Part shown: piece by piece, positions 1-10,784 of the stretch
How the letters are laid out: each line of letters starts with the position of its first letter
Position numbering within the stretch: the stretch's first letter is position 1
NCBI GenBank assembly: GCA_027922465.2
Contig: BQMF02000021.1
Span: 186,001-250,000 of the forward strand
Length of the DNA: 64,000 nucleotides
Direction of reading: 5' to 3'
From: Turritopsis dohrnii
Taxonomy: Eukaryota > Cnidaria > Hydrozoa > Anthoathecata > Oceaniidae
Program-made: the position numbers and the translations under genes
The notes under the pieces: generated by a model
Seen by the model: only the letters and a program-made list of their open reading frames with translations
The model's database searches: none
Told to the model about the DNA's origin: nothing

Positions 1-2137
1 AACAATTCATGCAAAAATATTCTATAAGTTCATTGAAACATTTTCATGCACCCTTCAATTATTTCATCATTCAATAAACTTTCTGTAGGCATATTCCAAA
101 GGTTATTTTAGTATTAATTTTGACTGTTCCAGCAAGTTTCTTTGAGCTGGACGTTTTGCATTTCATTCAAAAGTATTAAGATTAAATTTCAAAGAATGCT
201 ATTCAATCCATCGAAATATGAAACTACGAAATGTTACAAGGAAGCACAGAATAATATGCTTACAATCCTATTTGGAATATTATTCATCTAATGCATGTCT
301 TATATACCTAACCTTGTAAATTCAAAATAAATACAAATTAGAAATTACTTCAGGAGAAGGATGATGTTGCACTTACAATCAGAATAAAAAATGTGTGGAT
401 TTTCTATTCAGTAAAAGAATTATACTAGATAATGGTAGTTATAAAAAGTTTAGAAAAGCTTTAAAAAACTTGCTGTTTCCTTATCTTTTCACTATTCAAC
501 ATGGCAAAAAATTTAAATTATCAACACTTTATTGTGAAATAAAAATATCTTGTGTATATGACTTGAACTTCTGTTTAGGACTCCAAATTATTGCGAAAGT
601 TTAGAGAAATAGAACCCAACTACCAGCATTTTCAAAATTAGGAAATTTGGATTAGAAATTGTGTTAGTATGTAATAATTGGGAATCATTGTCATACTACA
701 ATAAATTTATGTCCACCAAAACATTTATACAATCAGTACTAAAACATAAAACGCATGTTGATGCAAACAAGTATCGCAAAGTAATAATGAGCAAGTAATA
801 ATGCCAAAATTTTGGTTATAACCAGTAGGGAAAAAATTCTATTTCTTATTTTTGTTTATTAACAATAAAAATTCAGAATCCAAGAAATGCCAATGATATT
901 TAGCATGTGGTGCTATCTAATACAAGGAAATCTATTGTGTTGGTGCAACGAGTCTATGCTAATTTTGCAACTGTAGTTATTTGTCACTTTACATACAAGA
1001 TTCTAAAACAACTATCATGAAAATGTTAGCCAATGGTGTTGGAAAGAAGATATGGGCTCTTCAAATGAAGAATGAGATGATAAAAGGGATGTGGTTGATA
1101 GTTTCTATGACATTATTAAGTCATTTGAAGATGAACTTCTAGTGTTGGTAGTTTTACAATAAGGATGAAGAAGCTGAAAAAATCTTGATGGGAGAAAGAA
1201 AAGAAGTGCCAGGTCTAAAAAGCTTAAAAACTGAAAAGTTATTGTAATAATACCAGCAAAATATCAAGTATTATATATCTTCTTCTTCACAATCATTTTC
1301 TTCCATGGTTCTCTATACTCTCTATATTTTATAATAACCGTTTCAAAAGATTTAATAAAATTCAGCGGACACATTTTGTGTTTAAAGTTGTGCTAGATGT
1401 ATGGCACCTGTGTTGAATTTTAAATAAAATATAGTTATATTTTTATTATAAACAATTTGTTGAAGATTTGGTGGACACTAAAAAAAGTATAAGTAAGTTA
1501 TCAGAATACAGGTCAAAACCCCACAATGTGCTATTTGAATTTATTAGATATATAAGGTCTTACCTCAATAAGTAAATACAAGTCACGTGACTTCAGTATA
1601 AAAAGGGGAAATGGCGCGAAAAGAGTCACATGTCAATTAGCTTCGAACCGGTAAAGTTAAACTTCCTTTACAAATTTTGTGTTATAAGAAATTGAATGTC
1701 GATATTCAGCATATATGTAACTATATATAACTATCAAAATTTATTATTATATACATGTATATTTTTGTTTTGCTCGTAACCTTGGCGAGCTAGTAACTGC
1801 AGCATGGTTCCAAGAGTACGTTTCCTCCCACGAGGGGTTTTTCGTACCTGGCCCAGTTGCGATTGTTGTTTTAGTGAAAGTCAAATATTGTACTTATATT
1901 CAAAGAGCTCCATTTTCTACTCAGATCACAGGAATGTGCATAAAGGAGTAACATCATTAGCCTTCTGAATTTGGTAGATGCCGTAGTCCAAACCATGTCA
2001 CTGTAATCTGTTAATAGAAATACTGAAATAAGATGAACGTATTTTGAAGTTTATTCCAATATTTGCTTGTATATATATATAGCTGCAAAAGAGAAAGTTG
2101 TAATTATGAAAACGAGGTTTGTAGCAATTCTGTAACC
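1..2137. other. AT-rich intergenic DNA, no gene recognised
   Basis: I see no coding exon with convincing splice sites here. The open frames are short and of low complexity. A stretch near 1508-1545 resembles the start of the dispersed repeat found again at about 17845, so part of this region is probably old repeat. Confidence 0.5.
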
Positions 2138-3585
2138 GTACTTTATAAAACATGAACCGACCAGAACCGACCAGAACCCAGCAGGAACCCACCAGAACCC
2201 AGCAGGAACCGACCAGAACCCAGCAGGAACCCACCAAGAACCGACCAGAACCCAGCAGAGACATACCAATACGGACCCTGCAAACGGGACGCAGGACCAT
2301 AAAATCAAAGGTGGGACCCGCGTCCCGCGACACTAAAATCAAAAGTGGGACCCGAGACCCGAGGCTCTAAAATCAAGGGTGGGACCGGGGATCTTAACAT
2401 CAAAGGTGGGACCCAGGACCCAGGACTCTCAAATCAAAAGTCAGACCTGGGATCTGGGTGCCGAAAGTGTGCACAAAAATTCTCTAAACAAAAAATTCTC
2501 TTGATTGTGTCGAGTTGCGTAATAATAATGTACACACTTTTTTTTTTACAAGAACCAGTAAAATCTGGCCTGAATTGTTCTTATTTTGTTCTTAGCTTTA
2601 AGAACACAGTTTCAAATTTCAGCCTCATTTCGTTCTTATTTATGGAACTTCCAGTAAAAATAAAAATAAATATTTTTCAAAAACAACTGGTAAAAAGCAT
2701 GATTGCTGTTTGGAAATGACCCGATATGAGTATGCAAGGCGAAACAAAAAACAAACCAAACTTCTAAACAATTTACCAGTGAGAGAACTCACGTGAAGTT
2801 TTCTTATTTTCCAAGAAAATTGAGGCTCGGGCTGTTCTTAATTTTTGGAATAATGATTTGAGCCTCAGGTTGTTCTTATTTTGTTCTTATTTTTTAGCCA
2901 AATCTGAGGCTCGTGTTCTTATAAAATTGTTCTTATAAAAAAAAGCGCGTGTATTGCAATGTAGTTTTTCAGCTTTTTTCAGATCTATTTGAAAGTGCAG
3001 TAATTTCCTAGACACCAGTCACTAATATCACCAGTGTGATATTGTGAAGTATCAAAATTTATTTGTGCACTGCTTACTTAAATAATCGTGTGGGTGATTT
3101 TTTGTAACGTGGTAAAAGGCCTACTGGAAAAGTGGGATCCAGGAATCGGGACTCCCAACCCTACATACAACAGGTGGGACCCAACACCAGGGAGCCTATA
3201 TATATGTGATAGGTGGGACACACCGGATTCAGATCCTTTCTCCCTTATACAATTGTAGCTCGGAGAACTGTGAATTCTTTCTTGTTAACTTCAAAGCTGG
3301 AGCCACGCGTGATAATGTAAATGTTAATCAATACTTCTTTTAACAAAAAGTTTCAAATCATTTTCTCATTAAAAATAAAAGGCTGTGTGTTAATATATAT
3401 CTTTTCAAGAGAATTGTTTGAGTCCTGGGTCCTGGGTCTCGCCTTTGATTTTTAGGGTCCTGGATCCCGTTTGCAGGGTCTGCATTGATGGGTCTCTGCT
3501 GGGTTCTGGTCGGTTCTTGGTGGGTTCCTGCTGGGTTCTGGTCGGTTCCTGCTGGGTTCTGGTCGGTTCATGTTTTATCAAGTAC
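2138..3585. mobile_element. Non-autonomous element with minisatellite arms in inverted orientation
   Basis: The two ends are inverted copies: CGTACTTTATAAAACATGAA at the left matches the reverse complement of the right end with few differences. Just inside each end is a GC-rich minisatellite of about 15 bp built on GAACCGACCAGAACCCAGCAG-like words (about 2153-2262 on the left, about 3500-3570 inverted on the right). A second repeat of about 30 bp (ATCAAAGGTGGGACCC) follows at 2307-2450. No transposase is encoded. The short frames across it are by-products of the repeats. A TTCTTAT-rich MITE sits inside it at 2531-2953. The superfamily is unknown to me. Confidence 0.6.
2531..2953. mobile_element. 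TTCTTAT-rich MITE, copy 1
   Basis: Inverted ends (TACACACTTTTTTTTTTACA at left; TTATAAAAAAAAGCGCGTGTA at right, reversed) enclose a body full of GTTCTTATTTT words and AGAACCAGTAAAATCTG. A second, longer copy lies at about 5451-6105. There is no coding capacity. It is nested in the minisatellite-armed element. Confidence 0.55.
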
Positions 3586-5035
3586 GATTCTGTAACAGTT
3601 CACCATGCTAAGATGACACCACTACTACAAGATAATCTTTGTTTCTTGTCCCCAGATATAGCAAATAAATGAGGTTATTTTCGGTTGAGCAAAGCGAATT
3701 AGAAAATAATGGACATGAAAATCTCAGCGCTCAAATTCAAACCTCACTTCTTTATGTTTGAATTTTTGTTTATTCAATGAATCATGAAATATAAAAGTTT
3801 CACTTGTTTATATGCATGAATGAAACAATCACTTTTTTCTTGCATGATCAGAACGTGTGGAGATCCGATGTGTAACAAAGAAGTCTCTCGAGACAAGCTC
3901 TATTTAAACATACACAATAAGAGCTAAAAACAAATATCCATACCTTTATGAAAAACGCTGACTATTAAAGCAGTGGGAAAATTAATACACGACGTAATAA
4001 AAGAGGATATAGAAAACATAACTTTGAACATAAATTTTAGGGCAATTATGGTGCCCCAAATCTAAAATTTACAGCACACACCATCCATACCCATAGATAG
4101 CTGCCATAGGACCTCTCACAAGCGAGGCTCACTTATCAACTAGCGCCACCCAAATTCAAATCCTGTATATACCCTCTGGTTATAAAATGCTGCAGATTTA
4201 TATAATTAGAATTATTGTACTGCTTTGGTAAATAATTCATGTAATCCATTTAAACTATAGACGAGTTTCCAATGTTAATTACACTTTTATACCTTGTACA
4301 TACTAAAAATCAAAAAATACAATGTATGAAAATAGATAGGAAGTGCTAATGTGTATTGAAACTTTCTAATGTCGATTATCTTTAAGGGGACTCCAGAGAA
4401 CCAAATAAAGTGACAACATTTTGAAGTGTATAAAGAGACTTTTATTTCCTGCGAGGCTGCGTGCGCATACTCACAGGAAAATGACTTGATTAATGATATA
4501 TTCTATGTTGCATATACCGTAATTATCGAGCAAAGAACACTGGTGTTTATAAACATTAGGTCACTAAGAAACTCATCTATGGAAAAAGATATTGATATCC
4601 ATAAGTAAGAGACTGAATGTTCTACAATGGCTAGCTATCAACTTCCCTCCTTGCCTTGGCGGCCTTTGGTTGAGCTGGTTTCTTTCCCTCTCTTTATAAT
4701 AGGGAAAGCTTTGAAAATAAATGTTGTAATCATCAAAATTAATACATTCAAAAAAAGAGGAAAGTTGTCACAATGCGCAGAATAGTCCCTAGCAACAAGA
4801 TGATGCGACATTTAATTATAGAATATCAGTATGATTTTTCTGTGTGAACTTTAAAAGCACGTTGCGTTGGTTGCAGCTTCGGAAAACATTTCAGCTCACA
4901 GAAAAGGGTTATTATCGTCCTGGGATTTCAGCTAGCCAGTTAATTTTCAAGATAAAATCACCTCCATTTTATTCCTTTTGTGAGAACTCACTGTGTTTGT
5001 GGTGAAATGATGTGTCAAAGAAGTTTAAAGTGCCT
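3586..5035. other. Intergenic DNA with a dispersed repeat at about 3830-4195
   Basis: Two blocks (about 3830-3930 and 4040-4190) are clearly related to 17920-18012 and 18352-18505, sharing for example GATCAGAAC and CCCCAAATCTAAAATTTACAGCAC. This marks a dispersed repeat of unknown class. I see no gene. Confidence 0.5.
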
Positions 5036-5175
5036 TTTGCAGTTCCCGATAAAGATCTGTTCCGTACGATGATATTTCATGTACGAAGATGGGCCCTTTT
5101 TTTTCAAATGTAAATATGGCTGCTGTCGTACATGTTTGGTCACGGTTGCACAAGGTTGATATCGTTCCAAAAGTG
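5036..5175 (+). repeat. Fragment related to the GTACGAAGGTGG repeat family
   Basis: A segment with GATCTGTTCCGTACGAT followed by TGTACGAAGATGGGCCC and then a region like ATATGGCTGCTGTCGTACAT is similar, in opposite orientation, to 16080-16200. It shares the GTACGAAGGTGG word with the 170-bp array at 10.8-13.2 kb. It is probably one end of the same element family. Confidence 0.45.
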
Positions 5176-5450
5176 ATCGTTGTAGTTATGGAAATTTAAG
5201 GGTTTCTGTTTCACAATGATGAAAATGTAATCTGTTTACCTGGTTTTACATGCTGATACTGTTTCCGTGAAGATTATTTGTTTAAATAGGCTAAATGTGT
5301 GTAAGTTTTGTTGTGTTTTTTATAATTGTGCTGTCAGCTATTATATTATGCTTACAGTTTAATTGAGTATTCTGCTCATGTTCAAGTTCTGTATATAATA
5401 TAAATTTTATTAAATTCCCTTTTATAAAGGTAGGGAACATGTATATACAT

Positions 5451-6105
5451 ATATGTGCTTTTTTTATAAGAACCAGCAGAGTAAAATCTGACCTGTGAGG
5501 TGAGGCTGGCTGTTCTTATTTTTGGAGCCTTTTTCAGCCTGATTTGTTTATGTTCTTATGGAACTTCCTATAAAATTAAAATAGATTATGAGTATGTATG
5601 CAAGAAGGTGAAAAACAAATCAAGCATTATTTGACAGTGACAAAATTCGCATCATGAGTTGTTACTTATACTTTTGTGATAGTAAAGACTTTACACATCC
5701 AACCTGGTAGGTCCAATTAATGTAATATGTTATATGAATTATGCTGTTTGATTCTACTTTCCACATCATGGTGTACCCAGGAATCAGTGGTTCTTCGGGA
5801 ATTCTAAGCAGGCACTTGTCGAGCTCCTTGAATTTATTATCTCTCTTACATCCTGTGAGATTTCTTAACTCGGTTGGTAAGAGCATTAACATTTTGGTCC
5901 TTGCATCTTGAAGACAATTCGCATCATGAGTTGTTCTTCATGAATTGTTCTTATTTTATAAGAAAGTTAAGGCTAAGCCTGTTCTTAATTTTTGAATAAT
6001 TGATTTGAACCTCAGGTTGTTCTTATTTTGTTCTTATTTTTTTGGGCAAATCTGAAGCTCGTGTTCTTATAAAATTGTTCTTATATAAAAAAGAGTGTGT
6101 ATATA
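5451..6105. mobile_element. TTCTTAT-rich MITE, copy 2, split by a LINE insertion
   Basis: This is the same family as 2531-2953: the AAGAACCAG start, the AACTTCC block, the GAGGCTC/GTTCTTAATTTTTG block and the ATAAAATTGTTCTTATA end appear in the same order. It is interrupted at 5664-5915 by a short insertion bounded by a 20-bp direct repeat. Confidence 0.6.
5664..5915 (-). mobile_element. 5'-truncated non-LTR retrotransposon (LINE) fragment
   Basis: A 252-bp insertion is flanked by identical 20-bp direct repeats (5644-5663 and 5916-5935), as expected for a target-primed LINE insertion. On the minus strand it encodes a 76-residue frame with LPTELRNLTGCK and IPGYTM, which resembles the extreme C-terminus of LINE reverse-transcriptase polyproteins common in cnidarians. 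The stop codon lies at the target-duplication edge, so almost no 3' UTR was carried. It is inserted in MITE copy 2. Confidence 0.6.
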
Positions 6106-6962
6106 TCTTACAGGCAGAATGAATGAAAATACATTTCAAAGTGTTTTGTTTTTTACAAAAAAAGCATCAAATTTAGGCTAATCTACCTTCAAAATTATAG
6201 ACTTAGGGAATGCTAATACAAATGAACATAGTGATAGTCCTAGTAATTTAAATGGTAACCCAATTAGCAACTGACACTTGTTTAAAATTTTTGCAATGGA
6301 ATATTATTTTCATTCTAGCAATTATATGTTTTGTAACTGAAAAGGATTCTATTGTAAGATTAATGAGTGTCAAATATTACTCATATTGGTTGTGTTGAAT
6401 AATAAACAGTATGAAAAGCCAGTTGCACTTATATCATTGTTTTGATATGCTTATCTTTTGGGTAAAATGAACTTTAGGCTGTTACAGGCATATTGCCAAG
6501 CACTTTTCTCCTAACATAAACGGTAGTTTAGAAACTCAATCCTATCAATTTTAAACTTCTGTGTTCCACAAAAACATGAGAAAAGTCCATCCATCAACTT
6601 TGGATTGTTCATACAGCATTTGGCCTAACAAGATTCTAACCCACCCTAGAGTGCCACGGGTCTTCTGGCTGTGATTTTTAAATCGACAGTTTTAAGGGTG
6701 ACGAAAAAACTTGAGAAGAAAAAGAAAATTACATAACATAAATGAATGAAACATAAAACATGCACATAACATAAACACACATCTGGTTTTAGTTGAATTT
6801 GTTACCCTTTGTAAAAATTTGTTATATTGTTCAGATTGAAGATCCTTCTCACAGGAGTTTTTTTTTTCTTCTAAATCACTCTCCCCGACTATCCTTCATT
6901 TTCCCCCAAATACATCAGGGAATTGAGCTAGTTGCAGTACCTCCAGGAGTCGTGTCTTTTTC
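6106..6962. other. Intergenic DNA, no gene recognised
   Basis: AT-rich sequence with no exon that I can support. The last part (from about 6840) may be the 3' body of the SINE whose tRNA-like head follows. Confidence 0.4.
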
Positions 6963-7038
6963 AACATCCGACCTCAGCGGGGTTTGAACCCTCGATATTG
7001 GGTTCCTAAGCTCAATGCTTTAACCACTAAGCCACTGC
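6963..7038 (-). mobile_element. tRNA-derived SINE head, family b
   Basis: On the minus strand there is a tRNA-like A box (TGGCTTAGTGGTTAAAGC) and, about 30 nt on, a B box (GGGTTCAAACCCC), the internal RNA polymerase III promoter of tRNA-derived SINEs. It starts GCAGTGGC. I favour a SINE rather than a working tRNA gene because I could not fold a full acceptor stem and related A/B-box heads recur in the window. Confidence 0.5.
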
Positions 7039-8769
7039 AAAATAAAAGCAAAGTAATTACCCAACTATATACATTGATATTGTGAAAAAAGAAACAGAGT
7101 TAGAGTGACTGTAAAGCTGTTTGAAATCATGGAAAACAGTAGAATCTCAGAGCTTACAGAGACATCGCCCCCTCCCCCAGACCCCCACAAACTGCTTTTA
7201 AACTCAATCTTCCAAAAAAACATTCTAAAAGTGCTTGGAAATATGCCTGCTGTAATGCAGATCCACAGCCAGAAGGAAACAATATCAATTTATCTCTTGG
7301 AGAAATCAATTAGAACTTTCTATTTCATTTGACCAGGCTTATGTCAATTATGTCACAGACCTGATGATTTATGATAGACTCCATTTTGGTCATTTTTTAT
7401 TTTTACTTTCACTTACTGTTAGCCCATGTTAAATTGTGAATGTTCCATACAGCATTGTTCTTAGAGCGGTACAATGCATTATTCACAGGTGTAAAACCTG
7501 TACTTCTAGTTCTGCTGATAACCATAAGTTTTTCTGCACATTTGTTTTTGTTCTGATGTTTTGACTAATAATGTGTATGAGTAGAGATGACAGTTAACTT
7601 GCATTTTGTGCTGTTCTTTGCTATTCCCTGGTATCGTTTCTGTCTTTTAGACAACTACATAAACTCATACATTTACATAACCCATAAAGAGACATGTGAT
7701 AAACTGCTCTAAACATATTTTAAGGTAAGTTACAATATCTTGTGTAAATAGGTTTAATGCACTGAAGCCTTGTTAGTCTTTTGCATGCCTTATTTGATCT
7801 TGAACCTATCATGCTTTTTTTGCTTTTTAAATTCCATGCTATTATCCATATCTTGTTATTTTACACTTTTATGAATTAAAGATTTGATGCCTTTCGATGT
7901 GCCTGATGTAAGAGATTCTACTGACTGGTCCACACAATTTAAACGATTATGCAAAGATTTCTACTAAAGACCAGGTTGATGCCGTTAAGGATTATGACGA
8001 CCCTTTGAAAGATTTTGAAGCGTATCTGCTGCTTTACGGGAAATCAATCCAGGCTTGGTTGCTGAAGAATTGAAAACGTTGTGGAAGTGCTTGATGAACC
8101 AGTTCTAAAGCCTACTTCTGTAGAGGTTGAAGACGCGTTCAGAAACCTTACCCAATTTACACCTATTTAACAAAGATTGAATGTGTCCAATCCGTCGTTG
8201 TTAAAGACAAAATAGTTTCTAAAAACAATGTAGTATTTTGACTATGGACACTATGAAGTGATTCATAAATTTCAGTTTCAGTTACGAATAATTTCAAATT
8301 TCGTGCATGAATATCCACCACATTGCACGGTTGTAATCCACTGCGCGGTTGTTCGTTACAGCGCTTAATGCTTGGCAGTGGCATTTCCCAATCAGGCTGT
8401 TAACCTCTTTTCTACAAAACGTCCTAATTGGTGAACAGTAGTTAAAAGGCAGTACGATATAAGATTAACAAGCAACTCTGACTGTTCTGGAAAATGAAAT
8501 TCTCCTGCTCCTTTCTCACCTAAGCGTTTGTGTAGTACATTAGCAGCGAAAACTTTCGTCAGAAAAGACTTTAAATATCTCCGCAAAAACATTTTTTTAG
8601 GAAACCCAGAACTGCTCAGTATTCACTCAAAAGCGTTCCAGAGTGTCTCGCATTACGATCAAAGTTACGAGGCGAGTTAGGTTTTCAAAGCCTTCCCTGA
8701 ATGTATATGATTTAGGATACAGAAGCAGCCGGTCGAGGGTTTTTGGGAAATTTCAGATTGTTTTTTATA
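7039..8769. other. Intergenic DNA, no gene recognised
   Basis: Around 7900-8165 there are coding-like stretches broken by stops and frame changes, perhaps a decayed transposon or exon remnant that I cannot name. The rest shows nothing supportable. Confidence 0.35.
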
Positions 8770-8900
8770 CAGTGGAACCTCCTTAAAGTGGATACCTCCT
8801 TAAGTCGGACAAAATATTTTGTCCCGGATGAATCCTTAATAAACTGTTAAAGAAACCTCCCCAAAGTGGACAGTCTAAAGCGGACATTTTTTCCCTAAAA
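8770..8900. mobile_element. Pogo/Tigger-like terminal fragment
   Basis: It begins CAGTGGAACCTCCTTAAAGT and continues with repeated AAAGTGGAC/AAAGCGGAC words. The CAGTNGAACCTC start is typical of Tc1/mariner-pogo family termini. The opposite end was not found, so this is a partial copy. Confidence 0.4.
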
Positions 8901-8904
8901 AACT

Positions 8905-9005
8905 GGTCTAGATGTTGTACGAAGGTGGGCACATGCGGTTTCCTGATGTGCTAGGTACAAAATATAGACATGTAATGGACATTTAAACTTTTTACTCTAC
9001 TAATA
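8905..9005 (+). repeat. Isolated single unit of the 170-bp array family
   Basis: GTTGTACGAAGGTGGGCACA, then CGGTTTCCTG, GTGCTAGGT, ACATGTAATGGACA in the same order as in the tandem array at 10.8-13.2 kb. This is a lone, diverged unit about 1.9 kb before the array. Confidence 0.55.
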
Positions 9006-10780
9006 CAAGCGTTTTGTCGGATTTGATCAAAATTTGGCAATTCGACAATGTTGTGACTAGATATGATCTTTGTGTTACCTCTTGAAGTCTTCAAGCCAAG
9101 CGGCTTTTTGTTCTTATTTAAAGCAACTGAAATTATTTTCAGCGGGTCGTGCTAATATTTAGAGAATATCGTGCTTTCCAGTCATCCCTGCTTAGCTCAA
9201 AAGTGCTTGTAAAGCTTCAGTCCAAGAACATCCATTTGAGATGTAAAATGCTTTTTACTCCCCTTTGCCGAGACATTTCCGAAGATTTATATGTGATGTT
9301 TTTCTAAAAGGTTCTCATATAGACTCATTTCAATCCATAATAAAAAATTATCCAAAACTGTGGAAGATCAAAGCATTTCATCGTAGAAATACGAAATACC
9401 TTTCATAATTTGATTAATTGCGGATATTTGTGGAAAGCTATTTATTAGCTCTTCAGTGCTTGTAAAACAGTCTGGTTTCAGGGGCGGATATATACAGACT
9501 ATGTGAAAGTTGTGAATTCACAATATTTTTTCACAATATTTTTTCTGTAGTCTTTATCATACTCTTGCTAGCCGTTGGTTCGCATATAGATCGCTCCCAT
9601 ATATTCAATACGCACAACTACTGAGTAGGGAGTCTATGATTCAAGCTATTAAAACGCGTTCGGGCGTTGGGACTGTAGCAGTTGGGAACTTATTTTTACT
9701 TTTGTCGCAAAAGCTGCTTGGAAGGTCAGTAACAAAGCAAAGTTAAGGAGCCGATCGCATAACATTTTTTAGCCCGGTTTTAGGATGTTTTTTCTCATGT
9801 GAACCCAAGATAAAATCAGCCCGGTGAACCCACCCAGTCCGCTTTGCCGGGCTAATTTTTCTCTATGTGAACACCCCCTTAATAGTAACTTGGGTGTTAT
9901 ATATGAGTTGTAAATGACCTACGTTCAGGAAATTGAAGAATACACACGATTTTACCGGCTACCACCCAATGTTTTTAACGAAATGCTTATAAAGGTTAAC
10001 AACTTTCAAAGCACAGTATCTATTTCAAGTCCATAAAAAGTACCCTGTTTTTACTGAAAATTTTTGTGAGCAATTTGACTTGCTCACTTGATTTTCATGG
10101 TACGTGCAAATTTTTAAATGGATTTTGCAATCGAATAATTTTTTGACGCCACATTTAACAATACATAACATTTTAATAATAGCAAAAAAAGCATAATTAT
10201 TGAAAAATGAAAAGTTGGACATGTTCATTGAAAAAGAAAAAAAATAAGAAATTAATTATGAAATTAATTAATTAGAAATTAATTATGATAACTAAGTCGT
10301 AGAATGAAGACTGAAAAAGACATATATTGAAACCACGGCGCAACAATATTTTCTATTACAGTTTTTCTTTTGCTTGTACATATTTCTGCTCAGGATGCAC
10401 GTTTTTATATTATAAGCAACAAGTTTATAAGTAACACTGGTAAATTCTCTCAAAAAGTTAAGCAACAGTACTAACACGGCCATATCATACTTTCAATTAA
10501 CGCTTAGCAACAAATTAAGCAACTTTACTACTAATAAATAGTCACTGAGATTGGTCATCCTGTATAAAGATTCGTGATAATAATAATGTCTGACCATGGT
10601 TGCTAATAAAAAAAACGCGTAGGTATTTTGTTTTCATGTCTTTGTAAATTCTTATGTTATTTGTATATATTAGTATGTTATATATATTCAAAGTAAACTA
10701 GTTCCAAACCCATTGTATTATGGATTTTCATTGCTTATAACCTTATACACATAAACAACCAGGTCGTTTGTCCGATAACT
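9006..10780. other. Intergenic DNA, no gene recognised
   Basis: AT-rich DNA. A GC-richer stretch near 9770-9885 (AGCCCGG ... CCGGGCT words) looks like part of an old transposon end. There are no convincing exons. Confidence 0.35.
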
Positions 10781-10784
10781 ACGC

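Noticed and set aside
2152..2370. Plus- and minus-strand frames rich in PTRTQQE or VGSCWVL repeats
   Set aside because: Translations of the 15-bp minisatellite in both directions. No splice sites or family resemblance.
6963..7038. Functional tRNA gene
   Set aside because: A and B boxes are present but I could not form a complete cloverleaf with an acceptor stem, and similar SINE heads recur nearby.
7920..8170. Coding-like stretch (ACTGACTGGTCC ... GAGGTTGAAGACGCG)
   Set aside because: Stops and frame changes interrupt it, there are no splice sites that rescue it, and I cannot match it to a family. At most it is a remnant.
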